From positions 1 to 22,734 of the forward strand of contig CAZMSD010000050.1 of NCBI GenBank assembly GCA_964568855.1: a stretch of 22,734 nt of DNA. The letters run 5' to 3'. The notes below the pieces were generated by a model. That model was given only the letters and a program-made list of their open reading frames with translations. It was not told the origin of the DNA and searched no databases. The position numbers and the translations under genes are program-made. Positions 7,360 to 14,947 of this stretch are shown piece after piece. Origin of the DNA: CAZMSD01 sp964568855. Lineage in GTDB: Bacteria > CAIWAD01. How positions within the stretch are numbered: the first letter of the stretch is position 1; every line of letters starts with the position of its first letter.

Positions 7360-8547
7360 GTGAGGTCCCGCCTGGCGCACCGCGCAATTAGAGACATCCG
7401 GTTCGGATCGAAAGCGGATTTGCGCCCGCCCTGCCCGTCGGGGACGCTGAGATCCGTGCCGGGAATCCTGGCCGGCCTGTCACTCCTGCTCTTCGCCGCT
7501 TGCCAGAGCGAGATGCAGGATGGCCGGGACGACTCCTCCATCGTGCTCTGGAGCACCCCCGGCGCCCGGTGGATGATCACTCCCAACCAGCCGCTGGTCT
7601 ACGACAGCCTGGTGGTCTTCCAGCTGCCCGACTCCAACCTCTGGGCCCTGGACAGAGAGACGGGAGAACTTGCCTGGAGGCTCGATTACGGCGGCGGGAT
7701 GCACCCCATCACTTATTCGCCAGTTCAGCAGGGTTCTTACGGCTGGTGGGCGGGGAATTACGGCGTACACAAGGTCGACGTCGGCTCGGGCGAGCTGGTG
7801 TGGCATCATTCCACGGGCGCGGAAGAGACCTCCGGGCGGCATCTGAGCCTTGACGGCCAGTTGCTGCACTACGGTGGCTGGGGACACTACTTCCAGGTGG
7901 ACCTGGATTCGGGCGCGGAGTTGTCGCGAGTGCACATCGGCGAGAACGTCCGCGCGGCGGTGCCCCGCCAGGATCGCGTGTACCTGTGCTCCTACAGCTT
8001 GACCCCCAGCGGCTTTCCGCATTATGGACATCTGCGTTGCCTGTCCAAGGCGGACGGCGGCTTGATCTGGATCCAGGAATTCCCGGGGGACTGCCTGAAG
8101 TCGCGTCCCGCCTTCTACGGTTCGCTGGTGATCGTCTCCACGGACCGTGGCGCATATGCGATTGATGCGGGCACGGGAACGGAACTCTGGTTCCGGGAAT
8201 CGCCGGAGGGGGCGCGCATCTCCCCGCAGGTCAGTGGAAACGAACTCTACCTGGGTACCAGGTACGGCTTCGCCCGGATCAGCCTGCCCGATCTCGGCAC
8301 GGTCTGGGAGACCGATCGCCTGGGACTGCCCGGCTACGGCACGCACAATGATTTCGCACTCAGCGAGTCCACCATCTTCTGCGTGCTGGAGAACTCGGTG
8401 ATGGGCTATTCGCGGGAAACCGGGGAAATCGTCTTTGCCTACACGCCGCCCGACATGGCGCTGGCCCAGCCCACGTACCGCGATGGAGTGCTCTATTTCT
8501 CCGGCGGGCGGAACATGTACGCGATCGACGTCGGCGACGTGGATTGA
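7360..8547 (+). CDS. PQQ-type beta-propeller lipoprotein
   Basis: Repeated strand motifs of the PQQ/quinoprotein propeller class (LWALDRETGELAWRLDYG, VHKVDVGSGELVWHHS, AYAIDAGTGTELWFRES, VMGYSRETGEIVFAYT, MYAIDVGD) give about six to seven blades. The N-terminus has a hydrophobic segment ending in FAAC (Cys48), so it is probably lipid-anchored. It resembles BamB-like or uncharacterised PQQ-like repeat proteins. No dehydrogenase catalytic residues are evident, so a scaffold or binding role is likelier than enzymatic activity. GTG 7360 follows GGGGAG by six bases and begins three bases after the hydrolase stop, so the two are surely cotranscribed. A shorter start at GTG 7456 would place the signal peptide at the very N-terminus and may be the real one. 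The function of the pair is unknown. Confidence 0.8.
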   Translation: MRSRLAHRAIRDIRFGSKADLRPPCPSGTLRSVPGILAGLSLLLFAACQSEMQDGRDDSSIVLWSTPGARWMITPNQPLVYDSLVVFQLPDSNLWALDRETGELAWRLDYGGGMHPITYSPVQQGSYGWWAGNYGVHKVDVGSGELVWHHSTGAEETSGRHLSLDGQLLHYGGWGHYFQVDLDSGAELSRVHIGENVRAAVPRQDRVYLCSYSLTPSGFPHYGHLRCLSKADGGLIWIQEFPGDCLKSRPAFYGSLVIVSTDRGAYAIDAGTGTELWFRESPEGARISPQVSGNELYLGTRYGFARISLPDLGTVWETDRLGLPGYGTHNDFALSESTIFCVLENSVMGYSRETGEIVFAYTPPDMALAQPTYRDGVLYFSGGRNMYAIDVGDVD

Positions 8548-8575
8548 GGAACGCCCGATCACCAGAGGCCGACTG

Positions 8576-8595
8576 CGCCGCCGGGCACGGCGGCG
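8576..8595. terminator. Hairpin between convergent genes
   Basis: A perfect seven-base-pair stem, CGCCGCC (8576-8582) and GGCGGCG (8589-8595), encloses a six-base loop. It lies in the 49-base gap between the convergent propeller and PTS IIB genes, one base from the IIB stop. There is no T-run on either side, so it may act as a transcript end-stabilising or Rho-assisted structure and not as a classical intrinsic terminator. Confidence 0.45.
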
Positions 8596-8596
8596 A

Positions 8597-9079
8597 TTAC
8601 TTGAGCAGCTTCTTCAGATTCACAGCGCAAGTTGAGGGCAGGGCGCGGCAGATCACCTTGACGCCTCGATCCAGCAAGGTCCGCAGGTCCCGCTCCTGGT
8701 CGGCGGTGAGATAGACGTAGTCCAGGTAACGACGGGCGCCGGGACGGTCGTGCAGCCCGCCGAGGACGATCTCCTCGATCCGCGCGCCGGCGTGCGTCAG
8801 GTCGAGGGCGCCGGCGGGGGAGGCCAGCACCACCATGGTGAGGAGTTCCGGCGCTTCGTTCAGGCGGGGAGCCAGCTCCGCGATGCGGACGAATTCGAGC
8901 ACCTGGTCCGGGGCGGGGCAGCATTCGTAGAGACCGCGCTCGAAATCGCTGCCGGCAACATCATCGTCGCAAAGCACGATGCGCCGGATGCCCAGTGTGA
9001 GACACCAGCCCACGCAGACCTGCCCGTGAATCAGGCGGTCGTCGATGCGCAGCATCCAGGTGGGCTGAGCGGGGCTCAA
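8597..9079 (-). CDS. PTS mannose/fructose/sorbose-family IIB component
   Basis: EIIB domains of the mannose superfamily carry the phosphoryl group from IIA to sugar on a conserved histidine. The diagnostic block LRIDDRLIHGQV is at residues 10-21, with His18 as the phosphorylated residue. The remaining roughly 140 residues fit the family length of about 160. I chose TTG 9079 because it overlaps the IIA stop as TTGA, lies after GGAAGGGG, and gives the usual short lead before RIDDRLIHGQ. ATG 9055 is a shorter option without a ribosome site. It is the last gene of the hprK-IIA-IIB run. No IIC, IID, HPr or EI gene follows, which is odd for a transport operon and suggests either a regulatory use or permease genes elsewhere. 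Confidence 0.85.
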   Translation of the reverse strand: MSPAQPTWMLRIDDRLIHGQVCVGWCLTLGIRRIVLCDDDVAGSDFERGLYECCPAPDQVLEFVRIAELAPRLNEAPELLTMVVLASPAGALDLTHAGARIEEIVLGGLHDRPGARRYLDYVYLTADQERDLRTLLDRGVKVICRALPSTCAVNLKKLLK

Positions 9080-9555
9080 CAGCGGATCCCCTTCCGTCCG
9101 CGGTCCTTGACCAGTTCGACCAGCTCCTCGGGCTTGGTGCCTTGCCGGCAGGTGAGGAAAGTCAGAATCATGGGCAGATTCACGCCGGTGAGTACTACTG
9201 GAACCGTGGCGGATGCCTCGCCGACCTCCCCTGACGAGGCGGTTCTTTCGCGGCAGGTCTCGATCGCCCGGCGGCAGACAGCGTAGCAACTGCCCCCGGT
9301 GAAATCGGCGAAGAGCAGGGCCGGGCATCCGGCGCCCGCGCCTGTGGTGCCGTTTGCAGCCGCGCTTTCAGCCGCGCCTGCAGCCGCGCCTTTGCCAGCG
9401 CCGCAGAGCCAGTCGAGAATCCTGCCCCGCAGCTCATCCGGATTCAGGTTCTCGTTGCTCAGGGCGTCCAGGCCGCTTTGCGGTCCCAGGATCAGCTCCG
9501 CGCTGTGGATCAGAGCACGGCCCAGCTTGCCGTGTGTCACTATCAGTCCGCGCAT
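9076..9555 (-). CDS. PTS mannose-family IIA component
   Basis: This is a cytoplasmic phosphocarrier that accepts phosphate from HPr on His8 (MRGLIVTHGKLG) and passes it to IIB. Other family landmarks are ADFTGGSCY (in place of the usual DLFGGSP) and GVNLPM. Between them is an Ala/Gly-rich low-complexity insert (about residues 52-76) encoded by three tandem 12-base units (9357-9392). It probably extends a surface loop and is length-variable. The ATG at 9555 follows the hprK stop by 15 bases, and the stop overlaps the IIB start. The conserved GGSP proline is replaced by cysteine, but the catalytic histidine is intact. Coexpression with hprK fits the HprK-linked PTS clusters seen in many non-enteric bacteria. 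Confidence 0.85.
   Translation of the reverse strand: MRGLIVTHGKLGRALIHSAELILGPQSGLDALSNENLNPDELRGRILDWLCGAGKGAAAGAAESAAANGTTGAGAGCPALLFADFTGGSCYAVCRRAIETCRERTASSGEVGEASATVPVVLTGVNLPMILTFLTCRQGTKPEELVELVKDRGRKGIRC
9357..9392 (-). repeat. Three tandem 12-base repeats in the PTS IIA gene
   Basis: The units, on the plus strand, are CAGCCGCGCTTT, CAGCCGCGCCTG and CAGCCGCGCCTT. They encode four-residue Ala-rich steps in the IIA loop. Because the period is a multiple of three, copy-number changes would keep the frame. Confidence 0.8.
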
Positions 9556-9570
9556 CGTCTGCCGCTCCGC

Positions 9571-10539
9571 TCACTCCGTGTCACGCCGCAGGTACCGTCT
9601 CAATCGCCGCTTGTCCTGCATGTTCTGCAGCAGGCGCTTGTTGAATTCCACCGCGGAATCGTAGCCATAGACCTTGAGATGCAGATTGAGCGCCAGGGTC
9701 TCGCAGATCACGGTGATGTTCTTGCCCGGGAAAATCGGCAAACGCACCAGGGGCAGCTGAAGCCCCAGGATGTTCTGCGTGGCGTGATCCAGTCCGGTAC
9801 GTTCGAATGTGTTGCGCTCCTCCCACAGGCGCAGTTCGACGATCATCTCGACGCGCTTCTGCATCCTCACGGCGCTGATCCCGTAGATCTGGCGCACATC
9901 CACGATGCCCAGCCCTCGAATCTCCATTAGGTGCTGGAGGGTGTCGTTGCCCTGGCCCATCAGGATCCGGTCCGCCTTGCGTGAGATGGTGACCACGTCG
10001 TCCGCCACCAGCCGATGGCCCCGCTCCACCAGGTCCAGGGCCACCTCGCTCTTGCCGATCCCGCTCTTGCCGGTGAGCAGCATCCCCGTGCCGTACACGT
10101 CCACCAGCGTGGCGTGCAGGTTCTCGGTGGGGGCGAAGCAGTCGTCCAGGTAATCCGAAAGCAGGTGATACAGGTTCGTCGTATTGAGTTCCGAGCGAAA
10201 CACGCAGATCCCGCACTCGGAAGCGATTTCGAGCAGGGGTACGGGAGCGTCGTTGCCGTCGCTGATGATGATGCAGGGGATCTCCAGGGCGAAAACCTGT
10301 TCGAGCGAATCCCTCCGCTGCTCCTCGTTCAGGGTGCCCAGGTAGGCGATCTCCGTGTTCCCCAGCACCTGGATGCGGTTGTATGTGAACAGGTCCAGGT
10401 AGCCGGCGAGCGCCAGCCCCGGCCGATGGAGGTTCTGGTGGGTAATGCCGCGGTTGAGGCCGTCTTCGCTGTTCAGCAGCCGAAGCTGCAGCTCCTCCGC
10501 CTCCTCGTCGAAGAACTGGCGTACGGACAGACTGTTCAT
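9571..10539 (-). CDS. hprK: HPr kinase/phosphorylase
   Basis: This is a bifunctional enzyme that phosphorylates and dephosphorylates HPr on its regulatory serine, linking PTS state to gene control. At 322 residues it is normal length. The N-terminal domain (1-130) is followed by the catalytic domain with Walker A GKSGIGKS (157-164), conserved His142 just before it, acidic ADD (179-181), and the HprK signature MEIRGLGIVDVRQIYG (205-220). The basic tail (DKRRLRRYLRR) is also typical. The ATG begins one base after the hpf stop, so translation is coupled. HPr itself is not in the window. Many bacteria outside the Firmicutes keep hprK beside hpf and PTS IIA genes without classical catabolite repression. 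That context fits here. Confidence 0.95.
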   Translation of the reverse strand: MNSLSVRQFFDEEAEELQLRLLNSEDGLNRGITHQNLHRPGLALAGYLDLFTYNRIQVLGNTEIAYLGTLNEEQRRDSLEQVFALEIPCIIISDGNDAPVPLLEIASECGICVFRSELNTTNLYHLLSDYLDDCFAPTENLHATLVDVYGTGMLLTGKSGIGKSEVALDLVERGHRLVADDVVTISRKADRILMGQGNDTLQHLMEIRGLGIVDVRQIYGISAVRMQKRVEMIVELRLWEERNTFERTGLDHATQNILGLQLPLVRLPIFPGKNITVICETLALNLHLKVYGYDSAVEFNKRLLQNMQDKRRLRRYLRRDTE

Positions 10540-10540
10540 G

Positions 10541-10834
10541 TCAGTGTTTACGTTTCAGACGATCCTTGTGGCGCTGAACCTGCTTCTCCAGCTTGTTGAC
10601 CGCCAGGTCAATAGATTTGTAGAAGTCTTCGCTGGTTTCGGAAGCCATCATTCGGTCGCCCTTGACCCGGATGGAGATTTCAGCCGTTTTATTCTGGCGC
10701 ACATCATAGGCGAGAACCACTTCGCAATCGATAATGTTGTCAAAGTACTTCTTGAGCCGCTGGACTTCCTTCGAGGCGTAGTCTTTCAGCTTCTGGGTCG
10801 CTTTGAAATGCCTTGATGTGACGGTGGTTCTCAT
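10541..10834 (-). CDS. hpf: Ribosome hibernation-promoting factor, short form
   Basis: This 97-residue protein of the HPF/YfiA (sigma-54 modulation) family binds the 30S decoding region and silences ribosomes in stationary phase. It has the family pattern: TVTSRHFKATQKLKDYASKEVQRLKKYFD at the N-terminus, the AEISIRVKG strand, and the ETSEDFYKSIDLAVNKLEKQVQRHKDRLK helix. It lacks the C-terminal dimerisation domain of long HPF, so it would act like the short form. The ATG at 10834 has a perfect AAAGGAGG seven bases upstream, the best ribosome site in the cluster, which implies high expression. It lies 35 bases after the recombinase stop and one base before hprK. Confidence 0.93.
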   Translation of the reverse strand: MRTTVTSRHFKATQKLKDYASKEVQRLKKYFDNIIDCEVVLAYDVRQNKTAEISIRVKGDRMMASETSEDFYKSIDLAVNKLEKQVQRHKDRLKRKH

Positions 10835-10869
10835 GACAGGTCCTCCTTTCAGCAGGCGGTATCCGCCGC

Positions 10870-11862
10870 TCAGTCCCCTGCCCGGGGATGAGCCTTGGTG
10901 TAAATGTCCTTCAGCCTTTTTCCAGTCAAGTGTGTATAGACCTGGGTGGTCGACAGCGATGCGTGTCCGAGCAATTCCTGCACCACCAGCAGATCCGCGC
11001 CCCGATCCAGCAGGTGGGTGGCGAAGGAGTGACGCAGCACGTGCGGCGACAGCTTCCTTGCCGCGGAAACGGCCGCGAGGCTCCGGCGCACCACGTTCTG
11101 CACCTGGCGCCGGCCCAGTCGCCGACCCTGTCGCGTGATCAGCAGGGCTTGCTGGTCCTTCAGATCCAGCCGGGCCAGCCTGGAGCTCCGAAAAGCCTTC
11201 CAGCGCTCGAGCACCTCCAGCGCCGGGGCGCCGAGGGGCAGGATCCGTTCCTGGGAGCCCTTGCCCCGGACGCGCACCATGCCCCCCCGAAAATGACCCA
11301 GATCCAGAGCAACAAGTTCCGCCAGGCGCATGCCCGAAGCGTAAAGCAGCTCCAGGATCAGGCGGTTCCTGCAATTCTGGAAATCGTCCGGGGACAGGCC
11401 CTCGATCGCTTCCTCCAGCTCCGCCTCGCTCAGGCAGGCTGGCAGCGGCTTGTCCAGCCGGATCGGCGGCATCGCCACCACCGGGTTGGCCGCCAGCAGG
11501 TTGCGCGACTGCAGGTATCGGCACCAGGAGCGGATGGCCGCCAGGTGCCTGGCCACTGTGCGCTTGGATCTGCCCTGACGCAGGCGCTCGGCCAGGAAAT
11601 CCCGGATGCTGGCGCGATCGAAGGGATCCAGGGAGCCTGCCCCCTTTTCTGCCAGGCTGCCGAGGTACAGCTTCAGGTCCCGCGCGTAGGCTGCGATGGT
11701 GTTTTCCGAGTAGTGGCGCTCGAACTGCAGGTAGCTTAGAAACTGTTCGAGCAGCTTCCAGGAATCTGGGGGCCGGGTGTTGGCGCTTGCCGTCACGTTG
11801 GTTGGCTTTTCTCGGACCGCGGTTCGGAGGGGAGTCCGACTGCCTCCCCCTATCTTCTTCAT
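10870..11862 (-). CDS. XerC/XerD-type tyrosine recombinase
   Basis: This site-specific recombinase probably resolves chromosome dimers at dif. All catalytic residues are visible: Arg179 (ASGMRLAEL), Lys201 (VRGKGSQER), His274 and Arg277 (SPHVLRHSF), His300 (LLGHASLSTTQVY) and Tyr309. The SAM-like N-terminal core-binding domain covers about residues 35-120. At 330 residues it is about 30 longer than typical Xer proteins because of a basic, disordered N-terminus. The ATG at 11862 has no Shine-Dalgarno sequence and is instead abutted by a palindrome (11863-11876). XerC versus XerD cannot be decided by eye. Placement next to topA resembles the topA-xerC (codV) order of other bacteria, but hslVU is absent and hpf follows. 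Confidence 0.93.
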   Translation of the reverse strand: MKKIGGGSRTPLRTAVREKPTNVTASANTRPPDSWKLLEQFLSYLQFERHYSENTIAAYARDLKLYLGSLAEKGAGSLDPFDRASIRDFLAERLRQGRSKRTVARHLAAIRSWCRYLQSRNLLAANPVVAMPPIRLDKPLPACLSEAELEEAIEGLSPDDFQNCRNRLILELLYASGMRLAELVALDLGHFRGGMVRVRGKGSQERILPLGAPALEVLERWKAFRSSRLARLDLKDQQALLITRQGRRLGRRQVQNVVRRSLAAVSAARKLSPHVLRHSFATHLLDRGADLLVVQELLGHASLSTTQVYTHLTGKRLKDIYTKAHPRAGD

Positions 11863-11876
11863 CGGTACTTGTACCG
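11863..11876. promoter_or_regulatory. Palindrome directly before the Xer start codon
   Basis: CGGTAC-TT-GTACCG is a perfect 14-base dyad touching the ATG of the recombinase gene and occupying the place of the missing ribosome site. It could be an operator, or in RNA a small hairpin that limits initiation. The 8-mer ACTTGTAC inside it recurs in a second palindrome at 14895-14904. Confidence 0.4.
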
Positions 11877-11923
11877 GAAGACTTCATAGCCGGCAACTGG
11901 ATTGGAACGGAGATCCGGTGGTT

Positions 11924-14296
11924 TTATTCGGCCTCCTGCACTTCCGCTTCCGTTTTGCACGCGGGACACTTGAGGAACTCGCCGCGCTTCTCGTTCTGCT
12001 TCTGCAGCATCCAGGGGTGCTCGCAGGCGGGACAGGCCCGGCACACCGGCTTATCCCAGGAAGCGTACCTGCATTCCGGGTAACGCGAACAGCCGTAGAA
12101 CACCCTGCCCCGGCGGCTCCGGCGCTCCACCAGCCGGCCCTCGCAGCCCTCGTTGGGGCAGTCGATTCCCAGTTCCAGCGGCTTGGTGTTCTTGCACTTG
12201 GGATAGGCCGAGCAGCCTAGAAAGCGGCCGTACCGGGATGTTTTCAGGAGCATCGGGCTGCCGCAGAGCTCGCAGGTCTGGTCCGATTCCTGCGAACCCA
12301 GCGAGTCGTCGGGATTTCGCGTGTAGCGACAGGTGGGAAAGGCGCTGCAGGCGATGAAGCGCCCGTTGCGTCCCCATTTGCTGACTAGCGGGGCTTCACA
12401 CTCGGGACAATTCTCATCCAGCTGCTCGGTGGTGGACTGCTTGATTTCGCGGCGGCGCGCGTCCGCCTGGCTCAGCGCCTCCGCGAAGGGGCCGTAGAAT
12501 TCGTCCAGCACCTCCTGCCAGGGGCGGCCGTTCTCCACGCTGTCCAGCTCGGTTTCCATGCGCGCGGTGAAGTCCACGTTGAAGATGTCGGCGAAGTGAT
12601 TCACCAGGATCCGGTTGACCGTGATGCCCAGCTCCGAGGGACGGAAACGCTTCTCCTTGAGCTCGACGTACTGCCGCTTGAGGATCATGTCCACGATGCT
12701 GGCATATGTGCTGGGCCGGCCGATGCCCAGCTCCTCCAGGGCCCGAATCAGGCTTTCCTGGGAGAAGCGGGCCGGCGGCTTGGTGAAATGCTGTTCGGCT
12801 TCCAGCGCCAGGAGCTTCAGCGCTTCCCCCTCGCTGATCCGCGTGGGCGGGAAGAAATCGCGTCGGCCGCTCGCGGCATCGCCGTTTTCCAGGCGTTCGT
12901 GAACGGCGTCGCCCGCCTTGCCGTTCCGCTGCCGGTCGCCCTTTCCGCCCTTGGCCTGGGCGCGAACCTCGCCGTAGACTTCCAGGAAGCCCTTGCGTAC
13001 CAGCCTGCTGCCGGTGGTCCTGAAGAGGAAGCGTCCTCCCAGCAGGTCGATGCTGCGCTGGAGATACAGCGCCGGCACCATCTGGCAGGCCGCGAAACGG
13101 CTCCAGATCAGCTTGTAGAGCCTGAGCTGGTCGCGCCCCAGCAGATGGCCGAGGCTGTCGGGCGTCCGCGCGATTTCCGTGGGGCGGACGGCCTCGTGGG
13201 CGTCCTGGGCCTTGCCCTTGCCGCGGTACACCGGGGCTTTCCGCGGCACCAGCTCCTCGCCCAGCTCCCGGACGATCCACTCCCGTGCTTCGTTCACGGC
13301 GGATTCGGCGAGTCGCATGGAGTCGGTGCGCATGTAGGTGATCAGCCCAGCGCGCTCGCCGTCGGCCAGCTCGACACCTTCGTAAAGCTGCTGGGCCAGC
13401 GTCATGGTCTTCTTGGGGCTGAAACCGAGTCGCCGCGCGGCGTCCTGCTGCAGCGTGGAAGTGATGAAGGGCGGCGGCGCCTTGCGCGAGACCTCCTTCT
13501 CATTGATGGCGTGCACGCGGTAATCCGCAGCTTCCATTTCAGAGCGCAGTTGGGCGGCTTCATCGGCGCAATGGATCTCGGGCTTCCGGCCGGTGCGGGG
13601 ACCGGCGGCTTTCTCGCGGGCCTCCGCTTCCGATTCGAAAATCCGCTGCAGTGCTGCGGGGAAGACCTCTCCCGCCAGACTTTCGAAGGATCCCTCGAAG
13701 GTCCAGTATTCCTGGGGCACGAAGGCCCCGATCTCCTCCTCGCGCTCGCAGATCAGGCGTACGGCCACGCTCTGCACCCGGCCCGCCGAAAGACCGCGGC
13801 TGACGGTCTTCCATAACAGCGGGCTTACCTGGTAGCCCACCAGGCGATCCATGATCCTCCGCGCCTGCTGGGCGTTCACCCGCTGCTGGTCGATGTCGTC
13901 GGGGTGCTGCACGGCTTCGATGATGGCCGAGCGGGTGATTTCGTTGAAACGGATGCGATGAATCGGGCGCGCCTTGCGCAGGGATTCGCGCAGCAGGTTG
14001 GCGATGTGCCAGGCGATCGCCTCGCCCTCGCGGTCCTGGTCCGTGGCCAGCAGTATCTCCTCGGACTCGCGGGCCAGCTTCTTGAGCTGGTTGATGACCT
14101 TGGTCTTGCGGGAGGCGTGGACATAGGTGGGCTTGAAGCCGTTCTTGATGTCCACGCCCAGCTCTTTCTCCGGCAGGTCGATGATGTGCCCCACACTGCT
14201 GGCCACCCGGTAGGAGTCCGGACGCCAGGAATCGAGGTACCTGCCGATGGTCTGGCTTTTCGTCGGGGATTCTACAATTACGAGGGCGCGAGCCAT
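11924..14296 (-). CDS. topA: DNA topoisomerase I (type IA)
   Basis: This enzyme relaxes negatively supercoiled DNA by transient single-strand cleavage. The TOPRIM domain has Glu9 in ALVIVESPTKS and the acidic triad TDQDREGE (85-92). The SAGRVQSVAVRLI segment (170-182) and the active-site Tyr321 in GLITYMRTDSMRL are intact. The C-terminus carries four zinc-ribbon-type modules: CPEC...CSAFPTC, CELC...CSAYPKC, CPNEGC...CSRYPEC, and CRACPAC...CPAC. These aid single-strand binding and RNA polymerase contact in relatives. At 790 residues the length is normal. A hydrophilic insert near residues 470-490 (KGGKGDRQRNGKAGD) is lineage-specific. The ATG at 14296 lies 48 bases after smg and the stop is 61 bases before the recombinase, suggesting one operon. 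Confidence 0.97.
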   Translation of the reverse strand: MARALVIVESPTKSQTIGRYLDSWRPDSYRVASSVGHIIDLPEKELGVDIKNGFKPTYVHASRKTKVINQLKKLARESEEILLATDQDREGEAIAWHIANLLRESLRKARPIHRIRFNEITRSAIIEAVQHPDDIDQQRVNAQQARRIMDRLVGYQVSPLLWKTVSRGLSAGRVQSVAVRLICEREEEIGAFVPQEYWTFEGSFESLAGEVFPAALQRIFESEAEAREKAAGPRTGRKPEIHCADEAAQLRSEMEAADYRVHAINEKEVSRKAPPPFITSTLQQDAARRLGFSPKKTMTLAQQLYEGVELADGERAGLITYMRTDSMRLAESAVNEAREWIVRELGEELVPRKAPVYRGKGKAQDAHEAVRPTEIARTPDSLGHLLGRDQLRLYKLIWSRFAACQMVPALYLQRSIDLLGGRFLFRTTGSRLVRKGFLEVYGEVRAQAKGGKGDRQRNGKAGDAVHERLENGDAASGRRDFFPPTRISEGEALKLLALEAEQHFTKPPARFSQESLIRALEELGIGRPSTYASIVDMILKRQYVELKEKRFRPSELGITVNRILVNHFADIFNVDFTARMETELDSVENGRPWQEVLDEFYGPFAEALSQADARRREIKQSTTEQLDENCPECEAPLVSKWGRNGRFIACSAFPTCRYTRNPDDSLGSQESDQTCELCGSPMLLKTSRYGRFLGCSAYPKCKNTKPLELGIDCPNEGCEGRLVERRSRRGRVFYGCSRYPECRYASWDKPVCRACPACEHPWMLQKQNEKRGEFLKCPACKTEAEVQEAE

Positions 14297-14344
14297 GTAC
14301 TGACGCTTATCCTTCCTGCTGCAGAAGATGCCTGTCGTCGGTGG

Positions 14345-14815
14345 TCAATGTTGGGAGGTCTGCGAAGGAATCACGACCCGGCTGAGCTGCGAGTGGCTCA
14401 GGCGTCCCTGCCCCAGCACATGGTTGCTGACGAAGTCCTGCAATTCTTCGAAGGAAACGCTGGACCGCGCCATCCACATGGCCTTCTCGATGTAGGCCTC
14501 GGTTTCCGAGATGTTGATCAGGTCGCGGTTCTGCAGCTCGGCCAGGTAGCCTCTTGCCTCGGGAGTCAGGTAGTGGTTCTCAGCCTGATGGAGGATGCGC
14601 CGGCTCTGCGTATGCAGCGCTTCCTCCTGGAAGACCGGGCCGCTGAAGCCGAAATGCTCGAGCAGCCAGCCCAGGGCCAGGTTGATGTCATCGGCTTCAT
14701 ACCCGCGCTCCAGCAGATCCTCGGTCATGGCATCCACGTCGAAGCCGTCCGACGAATCACTGCCGATGTTCTGTAATAGGAAAATCAGGATCTCAGCGAG
14801 TTTTCCGCTCAACAC
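14345..14815 (-). CDS. smg: Smg/DUF494 family protein
   Basis: This 156-residue protein of the DUF494 (Smg) family has unknown biochemical function. It shows the family features: an N-terminal hydrophobic helix (LAEILIFLLQNI), an acidic stretch, ERGYEADDINLALGWLLEH at about 36-54, and the winged-helix-like LTPEARGYLAELQNRDLI (84-101). In Gammaproteobacteria smg sits between dprA/smf and topA or a topA fragment, and the same smg-topA order here supports the call. GTG 14815 follows GGAAGG by five bases. A candidate promoter lies just upstream (14853-14880), so smg may be the first gene of the smg-topA-xer-hpf-hprK-IIA-IIB cluster. Confidence 0.88.
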   Translation of the reverse strand: MLSGKLAEILIFLLQNIGSDSSDGFDVDAMTEDLLERGYEADDINLALGWLLEHFGFSGPVFQEEALHTQSRRILHQAENHYLTPEARGYLAELQNRDLINISETEAYIEKAMWMARSSVSFEELQDFVSNHVLGQGRLSHSQLSRVVIPSQTSQH

Positions 14816-14852
14816 AGCAACCTTCCGGGTTCCTTCCCTCTCCTTCGCGAGG

Positions 14853-14880
14853 AAAATAGCAAAAGCACCCTTCTGAGCAA
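14853..14880 (-). promoter_or_regulatory. Candidate promoter of the smg-topA cluster
   Basis: On the minus strand TTGCTC (14880-14875) and TATTTT (14858-14853) are 16 bases apart, about 40 bases before the smg start. A perfect CTTGTACAAG palindrome (14895-14904) lies 14 bases upstream of the -35 box and could be an activator or repressor site. Confidence 0.4.
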
Positions 14881-14911
14881 CGAGCTTTACTCGACTTGTA
14901 CAAGGAGGTTT

Positions 14912-14939
14912 CCCGGGTGTCCGGGTCCGCTGGCGCGGA
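14912..14939 (-). terminator. Two tandem small hairpins after the unknown membrane protein gene
   Basis: On the minus strand TCCGC-GCCA-GCGGA is followed at once by CCCGG-ACAC-CCGGG, both perfect five-base-pair stems. They begin nine bases after the stop of the upstream gene. There is no T-run, so termination is only a guess. Confidence 0.3.
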
Positions 14940-14947
14940 AGGAGGGT

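Noticed and set aside
10541..11896. A 451-codon frame running through the recombinase gene into hpf
   Set aside because: Only its last 98 codons (hpf, with a perfect ribosome site at 10834) make sense. The upstream part is out of frame with the intact recombinase. It is not a fusion.
12596..13816. A 406-codon plus-strand frame inside topA
   Set aside because: It is antisense to clearly conserved topoisomerase sequence, including the active-site tyrosine.
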